64,000 bases of DNA. Origin: CAZTDU01 sp964617355 (GTDB taxonomy: Bacteria > Pseudomonadota > Gammaproteobacteria > Burkholderiales > SG8-39). The position numbers were made by a program, and so were the translations under genes. The stretch is from the NCBI GenBank assembly GCA_964617355.1, contig CAZTXP010000078.1:31331-95330 (forward strand), in the 5' to 3' direction. The notes beneath the pieces were generated by a model. It made no database searches, was not told where the DNA came from, and saw only the letters and a program-made list of their open reading frames with translations. How positions within the stretch are numbered: the first letter of the stretch is position 1; each line of letters opens with the position of its first letter. Below, piece after piece: positions 57,390 through 64,000 of this stretch.

Positions 57390-57614
57390 TCAGCGGCGCG
57401 ATTTCAGCGCCGCGACGACCTGCGCCGGCAGCGGGAACGACCCGTCGCGGTCCTTCGAGAAGAGAAGGGTGCCGTCGCAGGCGAGGTCGAAGATGCCGCC
57501 CGAGCCCTTGACGAGCGCCGGCGCGGACCCGAGTTCCTCGCGGATGAGCGCGGCCAGACTGGTCGCGCGGGCCTCGTAGCCTCAGGAGTTGCAGTAGGTG
57601 ATCGTGATCTTCAT
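57390..57614 (-). CDS. SelW-like (Rdx family) selenoprotein with in-frame TGA (selenocysteine)
   Basis: A 74-residue thioredoxin-like-fold redox protein. The frame reads MKITITYCNSUGYEARA, where U is the TGA at 57582-57584, giving the CxxU motif Cys8-Sec11. After the TGA the frame stays open to the TGA stop at 57390 and encodes the family segment KGSGGIFDL and LLFSKDRDGSFPLP, conserved in SelW/SelT/SelH (Rdx) proteins. This continuous homology on both sides makes a read-through Sec codon far more likely than a pseudogene. A hairpin just after the TGA fits a bacterial SECIS. It lies 15 bases after the crotonase gene on the same strand. Gene callers would miss or truncate it. Confidence 0.85.
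57393..57413. terminator. Hairpin at the convergent Bug/selenoprotein junction
   Basis: GCGGCGC (57393-57399) pairs perfectly with GCGCCGC (57407-57413) around a seven-base loop. It lies at the 3' end of the selenoprotein coding sequence and just past the Bug stop codon. There is no T-run on either strand. Confidence 0.4.
57548..57568 (-). other. Candidate bacterial SECIS hairpin
   Basis: On the minus strand, starting 14 bases after the TGA, GCGCG pairs with CGCGC, then comes one A-C mismatch, then CCA pairs with TGG around the loop GTC. The loop lies 23-25 bases 3' of the TGA. A GU in the apical loop at this distance is what SelB recognises in known bacterial SECIS elements. Predicted by eye, not folded. 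Confidence 0.55.
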
Positions 57615-57629
57615 GAGGCCAATCCTATC

Positions 57630-58436
57630 TCAGCGGCCCGTGAAGCTGGGTTTTCGCTTCTCCGCGAACGCCCGCACCGCCTCCATGTGGTCCTCGGTCC
57701 TGAAGGTGGCCATCTCGAGCGCGAACGAGGCGTCCATGATCAGGTTGACCTTGTCCTTGATCGCCTTGTTCACCGCCAGCTTGGTCCAGCGGATCGCCCA
57801 CGTGGGGCCGTCGGCCAGTTCCTGCGCGAGCTTCCTCGCCTTTTCCAGCACCTGGTCGGCCGGCAGGGCGTAATTCACGAGGCCCATGCGCGCCGCATCG
57901 GCGCCCTTGATCAGGTTGCCGCGCATCAGGAATTCCTTGGCGCGGTTCGGGCCGACCAGCATCGGCCAGATCACCGCGCCGCCGTCGCCGGCGACGAGGC
58001 CGATCTTCACGTGCGGGTCGGCGATGCGCGCTTCCTCGGCGCAGACCGTGATGTCGCAGAAGAGGGCCACCGTGGCCGCGAGGCCGATGCAGTCGCCGTT
58101 GATCGCGCAGACGATCGGGATCTCGCAGTCGAGGATGTTGTTGACGATCTTCCGGGCGCTCCTCGGCTCGATCATCTCGCCCTCGGCGAACACGTCGCCG
58201 CCGGGCCTCTCGGTCATGCCCTTCACGTTGCCGCCGACGCTGAAATACCCGCCGCTGCCGGTGAGCAGGATCGCGTTGACGTCGCCGTCCTCGGCGAGGT
58301 CGCGCCAGATGTCCTGCAGCTCGTGGTGGAACTGCCGGTCGATCTGGTTGCGCGTCTCGCCGCGGTTCAGCGTCACCGTCGCGAGCTTGCCGGCCTTCTC
58401 GATCTTCAGGCACTGGTAGTGGGAATAGTCGACCAT
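57630..58436 (-). CDS. Enoyl-CoA hydratase/isomerase family protein (crotonase)
   Basis: A 268-residue crotonase-fold enzyme with the oxyanion segment YFSVGGNVKGM and the motif CIGLAATVALFCDI, where the usual GGG/GGC turn is GLA and neither catalytic Glu is in the classical place. ADPHVKIGLVAGDGG near 145 has Asp in place of the second Glu. It may therefore be a variant hydratase or hydrolase. It is transcribed divergently from the acyl-CoA dehydrogenase operon, with the FadR-type operator between them, and is followed by the selenoprotein gene. Confidence 0.87.
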   Translation of the reverse strand: MVDYSHYQCLKIEKAGKLATVTLNRGETRNQIDRQFHHELQDIWRDLAEDGDVNAILLTGSGGYFSVGGNVKGMTERPGGDVFAEGEMIEPRSARKIVNNILDCEIPIVCAINGDCIGLAATVALFCDITVCAEEARIADPHVKIGLVAGDGGAVIWPMLVGPNRAKEFLMRGNLIKGADAARMGLVNYALPADQVLEKARKLAQELADGPTWAIRWTKLAVNKAIKDKVNLIMDASFALEMATFRTEDHMEAVRAFAEKRKPSFTGR

Positions 58437-58450
58437 TTCGAAACCCCGTG

Positions 58451-58479
58451 TTGACAGTCTGGTGGGGCCGGACTTTAAA
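58451..58479 (+). promoter_or_regulatory. Promoter of the acyl-CoA degradation operon
   Basis: TTGACA (58451-58456, consensus -35), a 17-base spacer and TTTAAA (58474-58479; TTAAAT with 18 is equally possible). The expected start near 58486 falls inside the adjacent operator. The acyl-CoA dehydrogenase ATG at 58520 follows a GAGGA site. Confidence 0.6.
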
Positions 58480-58492
58480 TGGTAGAACCATT
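58478..58492. promoter_or_regulatory. FadR/GntR-type operator
   Basis: AATGGT-AGA-ACCATT is a perfect inverted repeat. Its core TGGTAGAACCA (58480-58490) matches the FadR-subfamily GntR consensus TNGTNNNACNA at every fixed position. It covers the predicted transcription start, so binding of the regulator encoded at 59673 would block the rightward operon and probably the divergent crotonase gene. Confidence 0.6.
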
Positions 58493-58519
58493 GACCGCAA
58501 GCCACGTTCGAGGACCGGA

Positions 58520-59668
58520 ATGCCCCATTTCACCGACACCCAGCTCGCGCTGCGCGAGTCCATCCGCCGCATGGTCGACAAGGAGATCCGCCCGATCGCG
58601 GCCGAGATCGACACCACGGACAAGATCCCCGAGCGCATCTTCCATCTCTTCGGCGACCTCGGGCTGATGCAGCTCTGGGTGCCGGAGGAGTACGGCGGCC
58701 CGGGCGGCGACCTCACCAGCGTCTGCATCGCGCGCGAGGAGATCTCGAAGGCGTCCGAGGCCTGCGCGCTGATCGCCGGCATGAACTCCATCGGCATGAT
58801 CCTGCCGCTCCTGCACTACGGCACAGAGGAGCAGAAGAAGCGCTGGCTGCCCGAGGTGGCGAAGGGCCGCACCTGGACCGCAGTGGCGATGACCGAGCCC
58901 GAGTCGGGCTCGGACGTCGCCTCGATGAAGACGAACGCGAGGAAGGACGGCGACAGCTGGGTGCTGAACGGCCAGAAGTGCTACATCACCTGGGGCAACA
59001 TGGCGCACTGGATCCTCGTCTTCGCGCGCACCAGCGGCGAGAAGGGCTTCCAGGGCATCAGCTGCTTCCTGATGGACACGAAGAGCCCCGGTTTCAGGAT
59101 CGGCAAGAACGAGAAGAAGATGGGCCTGAACGGCGTGCCGAACGTGCAGATCTTCTTCGACAACGTGCGCATCCCTGCCGAGAACATGATCTGCGAGGAA
59201 GGCCGCGGCTTCATCACCTGCATGCGCATCCTCGACATGAACCGGCCGACCATCGGCGCCGCGTCGGTGGGGCTCGCGCAGGGCGCGCTAGACCTCGCGC
59301 TCGAGTACGCGAAGACGCGCAAGCAGTTCGGCCGCGCCATCGGCCAGTTCCAGGGCCTGCAGTGGATGCTCGCGGACATGGCGATGCAGATCGAGGCCTC
59401 GCGCGCGCTGGTCTACGAATGCGCACGGCAGGTGGACGTCGGCGACTTCAGCCGCCTCTCGGAGCTCGCCTCGATGGCCAAGTGCCAGGCGAGCGACATG
59501 GCGATGAAGGTGGTGACCGACGTGGTGCAGGTCTTCGGCGGCGCGGGCTACATGCGCGACGTCGGCGTCGAGCGCTACATGCGCGACGCCAAGATCAACC
59601 AGATCTTCGAGGGCACGAACCAGATCCAGCGCGTGATCATCTCGCGCCACTTGCTGGGAATGCATTGA
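58520..59668 (+). CDS. Acyl-CoA dehydrogenase family protein
   Basis: A 382-residue FAD enzyme. FAD- and substrate-binding motifs include AMTEPESGSDVASM near 130 and KCYITWGNMAHWILVFART. The catalytic base is Glu364 (IFEGTNQI), the short-chain acyl-CoA dehydrogenase position. It introduces the alpha,beta double bond, passing electrons to ETF. The start at 58520 was chosen by its GAGGA site and by the promoter, which excludes longer frames. First gene of the FadR-regulated operon. Confidence 0.92.
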   Translation: MPHFTDTQLALRESIRRMVDKEIRPIAAEIDTTDKIPERIFHLFGDLGLMQLWVPEEYGGPGGDLTSVCIAREEISKASEACALIAGMNSIGMILPLLHYGTEEQKKRWLPEVAKGRTWTAVAMTEPESGSDVASMKTNARKDGDSWVLNGQKCYITWGNMAHWILVFARTSGEKGFQGISCFLMDTKSPGFRIGKNEKKMGLNGVPNVQIFFDNVRIPAENMICEEGRGFITCMRILDMNRPTIGAASVGLAQGALDLALEYAKTRKQFGRAIGQFQGLQWMLADMAMQIEASRALVYECARQVDVGDFSRLSELASMAKCQASDMAMKVVTDVVQVFGGAGYMRDVGVERYMRDAKINQIFEGTNQIQRVIISRHLLGMH

Positions 59669-59672
59669 ACCG

Positions 59673-60392
59673 GTGACTTCGTTCCGGCCAGTCGCCACGC
59701 GCCGCGCGTTCGAGGAGATCGCGGCGCAGATCCGCGGCGAGCTGTCGCGCCGGCGCCTGCGCGCGGGCGACCGGCTGCCGGCCGAGCGCGAACTGGCCTC
59801 GCAGTTCGGGGTCAGCCGCAACACGCTGCGCGAGGCGCTGCGTTCGCTGGAGATGAGCGGGCTGCTGGAACTGAAGAAGGGCGCGACTGGCGGCGCTTTC
59901 ATCCGCGAAGGCGGCGGCGAGGCTGCGATCGCAGGCTTGGCCGACCTCTATCACCTCGGCACCATCCGGCCTGAACACCTGACGGAAGCGCGGCTATTGA
60001 TCGGCACCGAGGTCGCCCGGCTCGCCTGCGAGCGGCGCACGCCCGCGGATCTCGCTGCGCTGCGGAAGAACGTGCAGGAAGCGGAAGCCGCGACCGCCGA
60101 GGGCGACGTGGTCGCGCGCGCTGCGATCAACTACGAGTTTCACAGGCTGCTCGCGCGGGCGGCGCAGAATCCGGTGCTCACGATCCTGACCGACGCGCTG
60201 ATGGAGATGACGCGGCATTTCGTCGAGAAGGTCGGGTACATGCCGAACCGCTATGTCATGCCCTCGCGCCGCCGGCTGCTGGACTGCCTGGAGCGGCGCG
60301 ACGGCGACAGCGCGGCGCGGGAGATGGCGACGATGCTGAAGCGCCTGCAGCGCTTCCATCTCGCGCGGGTGGACGCGAAGGGGAGGAAATGA
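59673..60392 (+). CDS. GntR-family regulator, FadR subfamily
   Basis: A 239-residue repressor starting with GTG four bases after the dehydrogenase. Residues 5-75 are the winged helix (LRAGDRLPAERELASQFGVSRNTLREALRSLEMSGLL). The FCD ligand domain follows, with a metal-type EFHRLLARAA histidine near residue 154. It probably senses an acyl-CoA or organic acid and binds the TGGTAGAACCA site at 58480-58490 in front of its own operon, giving autoregulation. The stop overlaps the next gene by four bases. Confidence 0.9.
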   Translation: MTSFRPVATRRAFEEIAAQIRGELSRRRLRAGDRLPAERELASQFGVSRNTLREALRSLEMSGLLELKKGATGGAFIREGGGEAAIAGLADLYHLGTIRPEHLTEARLLIGTEVARLACERRTPADLAALRKNVQEAEAATAEGDVVARAAINYEFHRLLARAAQNPVLTILTDALMEMTRHFVEKVGYMPNRYVMPSRRRLLDCLERRDGDSAAREMATMLKRLQRFHLARVDAKGRK

Positions 60393-61537
60393 GCGAGGAC
60401 ATCGAGCAGGTCTGCGACGCGGTGCGCCGCTTCGTGCGCAACGAACTCGTGCCGGCCGAGCCGCAGGTCGAGGAAGAAGACGAGATCCCGGAGCGGATCA
60501 TCGAGCAGCTGAAGGCCTTCGGCATGTTCGGCATGACCATCCCCAAGGAGTACGGCGGGCTGGGCCTGTCGATGTACGAGGAGGCGCGCGTGGTGTTCGA
60601 GGTCGGCTACGCGTCGCCCGTGTTCCGTTCCTACTTCGGCACCTCCAACGGCGTCGGCACGCTCGGCATCCTGATCGACGGTTCCGAGGAACAGCGCCGG
60701 AAGTACCTGCCGCGCATCGCCAAGGGCGACCTGGTCGCCTCGTTCTGCCTCACCGAGCCGGATGCGGGCTCGGATGCCGCGTCGCTCGTCACGCGCGCCG
60801 AGAAGCAGGGCGACCACTACGTGATCAACGGCACCAAGCGCTTCACGACCAATTCGCCGCACGCGGGGCTGTTCACCGTGTTCGCGCGTACCGCGCCGAA
60901 GAGCGAAGGCCCGCGCGGCATCTCGGCCTTCCTCGTCGAGCGCGACGCGCCGGGGCTGTCGATCGCGCCGCGGCACAAGAAGATGGGTTTCCGCGGCTCG
61001 CATACCGCCGACGTGATCTTCGAGGATTGCCGCGTGCCGGCGAGCGCGCTGCTCGGCGGCCAGGAGGGCGTGGGCTTCAAGACCGCGATGAAGTCGCTCG
61101 ACCACGCGCGCATCCACATGGCGGCGGTGGCCACGGGCCTCTGCGAGCGCCTGCTCGACGAAGGCGTGCGCTACGCCACGCAGCGCAAGCAGTTCGGCAA
61201 GCCGATCTCCGACTTCCAGCTGGTGCAGGGCATGCTCGCCGACTCCGAGACCGAGTGGCTCGCGGCGCGCGCGATGGTCGAGAAGGTCGCGAGAGACAAG
61301 GATGCGGGCATCCGCATCACCAAGGAATCCGCCTGCTGCAAGTACTTCGCCACCGAGGCGCTCGGCCGCATCGCCGACCGCGTGCTGCAGGTGCACGGCG
61401 GCTACGGCTACATCAAGGAGTACCCGATCGAGCGGCTGTTCCGCGATGCCCGGCTGCTCCGGATCTACGAAGGCACGAGCCAGATCCAGCAACTGATCGT
61501 GGCACGCGAGATGATCAAGGAGAGGGGAGCCGCATGA
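60389..61537 (+). CDS. Acyl-CoA dehydrogenase family protein
   Basis: A second 382-residue acyl-CoA dehydrogenase. Motifs are SFCLTEPDAGSDAASL near 130 and the catalytic Glu361 in RIYEGTSQIQ. Sequence divergence from the first one in the operon suggests a different chain length or branched substrate. It overlaps the regulator gene by four bases and the following Bug gene by four, so the whole set is translationally coupled. Confidence 0.92.
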   Translation: MSEDIEQVCDAVRRFVRNELVPAEPQVEEEDEIPERIIEQLKAFGMFGMTIPKEYGGLGLSMYEEARVVFEVGYASPVFRSYFGTSNGVGTLGILIDGSEEQRRKYLPRIAKGDLVASFCLTEPDAGSDAASLVTRAEKQGDHYVINGTKRFTTNSPHAGLFTVFARTAPKSEGPRGISAFLVERDAPGLSIAPRHKKMGFRGSHTADVIFEDCRVPASALLGGQEGVGFKTAMKSLDHARIHMAAVATGLCERLLDEGVRYATQRKQFGKPISDFQLVQGMLADSETEWLAARAMVEKVARDKDAGIRITKESACCKYFATEALGRIADRVLQVHGGYGYIKEYPIERLFRDARLLRIYEGTSQIQQLIVAREMIKERGAA

Positions 61538-62511
61538 CGTCGTCCTGGAGGAGGATCGCGACACTGGCGCTGGTGCTGGCGGCCGGCGCGGCGAGCGCGC
61601 AGAACTACCCGAACAAGCCGATTCGCTGGCTGATCCCGTTCTCGGCCGGCGGCCCGACCGACGTGCTCGCGCGAGCGATCGCGCCCAAGCTCGGCGAATC
61701 GCTCGGCGTCGCGGTGCTGGTCGAGAACCGCGTCGGCGCCGGCGGCAGCCTCGCGATGGACGCGGTGGCCAAGGCCGTGCCCGACGGCTACACCATCGGC
61801 ATGGGCCACACCGGCACGCAGGCGATCAATCCGCACCTGTACGCGAAGCTGCCCTACGACCCGCTGAAGGACTTCGCGCCGATCACGCCGGTGGTGTCGT
61901 ACGTGAACGTGCTGGTGGTCAACCCGAACGTGCCCGCGAAGACCGTCGCCGAGCTCGTCGCCTATGCCAAGGCGAATCCCGGCAAGGCGAACTTCGCCTC
62001 CGGCGGCAACGGCGCCACCAACCACTTGTCGGGCGAGCTCCTGAAGGCCCTCACCGGCGCACCGATGGTGCACGTGCCGTACAAGGGCAGCGCCCCGGCG
62101 CTGACCGACGTGATCGCCGGCAACGCCACCTGCATGTTCGACATCCTCGTCACCAGTCTGCCGCAGATCCGGTCCGGCAAGGTGCGCGCGCTCGCGATCA
62201 CCAGCTCGAAGCGCAGCCCCTACGCGCCCGACATCCCGACCATGCGCGAGGCGGGCGTGCAGGGCTACGACGAGGCGGGTAGCGACCTCTGGTTCGGCGT
62301 GTTCGCGCCGGCCGGCACGCCCAAGCCCGTGGTGGACCGCCTGCACGCCGAGCTGGTCAAGGCGCTCGCCACGCCCGAGGTGTCCGAGCGCATCCGCGCG
62401 CAGGCCTACGACACGTGGACCCTCGCGCCCGAGGAGTTCGCGGCGTTCCTGCGCACCGACCACGCCAAGTGGGGCAAGGTCGTGAAGCTCGCCGGCGCGA
62501 AGGCGGAGTAG
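61534..62511 (+). CDS. Bug/TctC-family periplasmic solute-binding protein (7 of 8)
   Basis: A 325-residue receptor with signal peptide ending GAASAQ (about residue 23). The mature start is NYPNKPIRWLIPFSAGGPTD. ENRVGAGGSLAMDAV, VPDGYTIGMG and VHVPYKGSAPALTDVIAG are present. Being embedded in the acyl-CoA dehydrogenase operon, overlapping one dehydrogenase by four bases, it very likely captures the acid that the operon degrades. A GAGAGGGGAG site precedes its ATG. Confidence 0.93.
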   Translation: MTSSWRRIATLALVLAAGAASAQNYPNKPIRWLIPFSAGGPTDVLARAIAPKLGESLGVAVLVENRVGAGGSLAMDAVAKAVPDGYTIGMGHTGTQAINPHLYAKLPYDPLKDFAPITPVVSYVNVLVVNPNVPAKTVAELVAYAKANPGKANFASGGNGATNHLSGELLKALTGAPMVHVPYKGSAPALTDVIAGNATCMFDILVTSLPQIRSGKVRALAITSSKRSPYAPDIPTMREAGVQGYDEAGSDLWFGVFAPAGTPKPVVDRLHAELVKALATPEVSERIRAQAYDTWTLAPEEFAAFLRTDHAKWGKVVKLAGAKAE

Positions 62512-62513
62512 GC

Positions 62514-63680
62514 GTGGCCGCGCTCGACGGCATCCGCGTCCTCGACTTCTCGGCCATGGTGGCCGGGCCCTACTGCACGCGCCTCATGTCCGACCTCGGC
62601 GCCGAGGTCGTGAAGCTAGAGCCGCCCGAGGGCGACTACATGCGCACGCGCGCGCCGATGCGCGGCGGCGAGAGCCTCTACTTCGGCGTGCTGAACGCCG
62701 GCAAGAAAAGCGTCGCGCTGGACCTGAAGAACCCCGACGGCCGCGCGCTCGCCCTCGAACTCGCGGCGGCGAGCGACGTGGTGGTCGAGAATTTCCGCCC
62801 CGGCGTGATGAACCGCCTCGGCTTCGGCTACGAGGCGCTGTCGAAGCTGAACCCGGGCCTCGTGTACGCGTCGATCTCGGGCTACGGGCAGGACGGCTCG
62901 CACGCGCAGTTGCCGGCCTATGCGCCGATCGTGCAGGCGGCCTGCGGCTTCGATGTCGCCTTCATGAACTACCAGGGCACCGATCGACCGCCCAAGAGCG
63001 GCGTGTTCGTCGCCGACTACCTCTCCGGCGTCCACACCTTCGGTGCCGTCTGCGCCGCGCTCGTGCGCCGCGCGCGCACCGGTCGCGGCGAGGCGATCGA
63101 CTGCACGCTGATGGACTCGATGATCGGCATGCTCGCCTACGAGGTGGCCGAGGCGCAGGAGCCGGTGTCGCAGCCGCGGTTGCTCTATCAAGCCTCGCGC
63201 TGCCGCGACGGCTTCGTGATGCTGGCGCCGATCTCGCAGGGCAACTACGAGGACATGGTCCACGTGCTCGGCCGCGACGACCTGAAGACCGATCCGCGCT
63301 TCGCCCCCGCGGGCGCGCGTGCGAAGAACTGGGATGCGCTGCTCGTCGAGATCGAGAAATGGACCTCGGTGCGCACCGTCGACGAATGCGAGCGCGCGAT
63401 GCGCGCCGGCGGCGTGCCGTGCTCGCGCTACCAGTCGGTGGCCGACGTGATGGCCTCGCCCTATGCCGCCGAGCGCGGCCTCTTCGAGACCGTGAAGGCG
63501 GGCAGCGCGACGATGCAGGCGCCGAACCCGCCGTTCCGCATGCAGGGCGCGCGCACCGCGGGCGGCGTGCCGGCGCTCGGCGAGCACGGCGCCGAGGTGC
63601 TGGCGCGCCGGCTGGGCAAGGGTTCAGCCGAGATCGAAAGGCTGCAGGCCTCGGGCGCGCTGTGCCGACCGAAGAACTGA
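62514..63680 (+). CDS. CaiB/BaiF-family (class III) CoA transferase
   Basis: A 388-residue CoA transferase starting with GTG two bases after the Bug stop. It has the N-terminal GIRVLDFSAMVAGPYCTRLMSDLGAEVVKLE, NFRPGVMNRLG near 95 and the catalytic aspartate in VFVADYLSGVHTFGA. It would activate the imported acid to its CoA ester, feeding the two acyl-CoA dehydrogenases upstream. The operon then continues with another Bug receptor. Confidence 0.92.
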   Translation: MAALDGIRVLDFSAMVAGPYCTRLMSDLGAEVVKLEPPEGDYMRTRAPMRGGESLYFGVLNAGKKSVALDLKNPDGRALALELAAASDVVVENFRPGVMNRLGFGYEALSKLNPGLVYASISGYGQDGSHAQLPAYAPIVQAACGFDVAFMNYQGTDRPPKSGVFVADYLSGVHTFGAVCAALVRRARTGRGEAIDCTLMDSMIGMLAYEVAEAQEPVSQPRLLYQASRCRDGFVMLAPISQGNYEDMVHVLGRDDLKTDPRFAPAGARAKNWDALLVEIEKWTSVRTVDECERAMRAGGVPCSRYQSVADVMASPYAAERGLFETVKAGSATMQAPNPPFRMQGARTAGGVPALGEHGAEVLARRLGKGSAEIERLQASGALCRPKN

Positions 63681-63693
63681 GGAGGAGGGATCC

Positions 63694-64000
63694 ATGACCA
63701 TCGTTCGCCGCATCGTTGCCGCCGCCGTGCTGGCGGCTCTTCCGGCCCTCGCGCTCGCGCAGGCCTTCCCGTCCAAGCCGATCAAGATCATCGTGCCCTT
63801 CGGCGCCGGCAGCGGCACCGACGTGCTCGCCCGCATCGTCGGCGAGCGCATCGCCGAGACGCTTGGGCAACCCGTGGTCGCGGAGAACCGCGAGGGCGCA
63901 GGCGGCCTCGTCGGCGCGCAGGCGACGCAGAAGAGCCCGGCCGACGGCTACACCATCATGATGGCGGCCAACCCCTTCGTCGTCGCGCCGCACCTGCAGG
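63694..64000 (+). CDS. Bug/TctC-family periplasmic solute-binding protein (8 of 8, 5' part)
   Basis: The first 102 codons are present; the gene runs off the right edge. The signal peptide ends ALALAQ near residue 23 and the mature start is AFPSKPIKIIVPFGAGSGTD. AENREGAGGLVGAQA and ADGYTIMMAANPFV follow. GGAGGAGGG precedes the ATG. It would be the second receptor of the same acyl-CoA operon, 13 bases after the CoA transferase gene. Confidence 0.92.
   Translation, partial: MTIVRRIVAAAVLAALPALALAQAFPSKPIKIIVPFGAGSGTDVLARIVGERIAETLGQPVVAENREGAGGLVGAQATQKSPADGYTIMMAANPFVVAPHLQ

Noticed and set aside
57390..57614. Pseudogene interpretation of the interrupted SelW-like frame
   Set aside because: Both sides of the TGA match one small family, the TGA is at the redox-active position, and a hairpin follows. 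Selenocysteine is the simpler reading.
1..64000. CRISPR array, tRNA or rRNA genes, insertion sequences, prophage
   Set aside because: No direct-repeat/spacer pattern, no cloverleaf, no transposase or phage structural gene was seen on either strand.

Overview
The window is a gene-dense, very GC-rich segment of a bacterial chromosome, most likely from a betaproteobacterium of Burkholderiales type. The evidence is eight Bug/TctC-type periplasmic solute receptors, a Gcr-family 'site-specific recombinase' membrane protein, a DUF1924/dihaem cytochrome c/cytochrome b module with its own two-component system, a DUF4124 protein, and many CaiB/BaiF CoA transferases, enoyl-CoA hydratases and acyl-CoA dehydrogenases. 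The picture is an oligotrophic organic-acid degrader. No rRNA, tRNA, CRISPR array, insertion sequence or phage gene was seen.

Layout. 1-3.9 kb: the end of a branched-chain amino-acid-type ABC importer (livM partial, livH, binding protein), then a Bug receptor and a glutathione S-transferase. 4-14.7 kb: housekeeping and membrane genes (Gcr protein, CDF metal exporter, two convergent MFS carriers, a periplasmic metallo-beta-lactamase-fold hydrolase, glycine-zipper lipoprotein, Ser/Thr kinase fused to a cyclic-nucleotide-binding-like domain). 14.7-22.4 kb: a crotonase/PrpF pair convergent with a six-gene, translationally coupled catabolic operon (ketopantoate-reductase-like, two NodB-type deacetylases, C45 acyltransferase, SDR, isopropylmalate-dehydrogenase-like). 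22.5-32 kb: quinone oxidoreductase, Bug, M28 peptidase, HNH protein, CaiB/crotonase pair, Bug, MlrC-type peptidase and an internally repeated membrane protein. 32-35.6 kb: cytochrome module plus QseBC-like regulators. 36.8-37.5 kb: a VapBC-like toxin-antitoxin pair.

38.3-48.3 kb: hydantoinase/oxoprolinase A and B, then a less GC-rich three-gene cassette on the opposite strand (alpha/beta hydrolase, caspase-like peptidase C14, unknown 502-aa protein), then a Bug receptor and an Asp/Glu/hydantoin racemase. The cassette appears inserted into a hydantoin-type catabolic locus. It is the best candidate here for an undescribed system: a caspase-controlled lipase/esterase module, probably a conflict or cell-suicide system. 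48.3-57.4 kb: hemerythrin, two hot-dog thioesterases, an enolase-superfamily dehydratase, a Gfo/Idh/MocA dehydrogenase, an MscS channel, a membrane-anchored Mrr-like nuclease, a TauD-like dioxygenase, an epimerase and a Bug.

57.4-64 kb: a SelW-like selenoprotein with an in-frame TGA codon (C-x-x-U), which standard gene calling splits, and a divergent acyl-CoA degradation locus. That locus has two acyl-CoA dehydrogenases, a FadR-type regulator, a CoA transferase and two Bug receptors. A perfect FadR-type operator (TGGTAGAACCA) lies on the promoter between the divergent arms.

Genome architecture is extremely compact. Five convergent gene pairs overlap by exactly four bases through a shared CTAG, and several of these junctions lie in the loop of a small hairpin. 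Several first genes have a -10-like hexamer only 6-10 bases before the start codon and no ribosome-binding site, which suggests leaderless messages.
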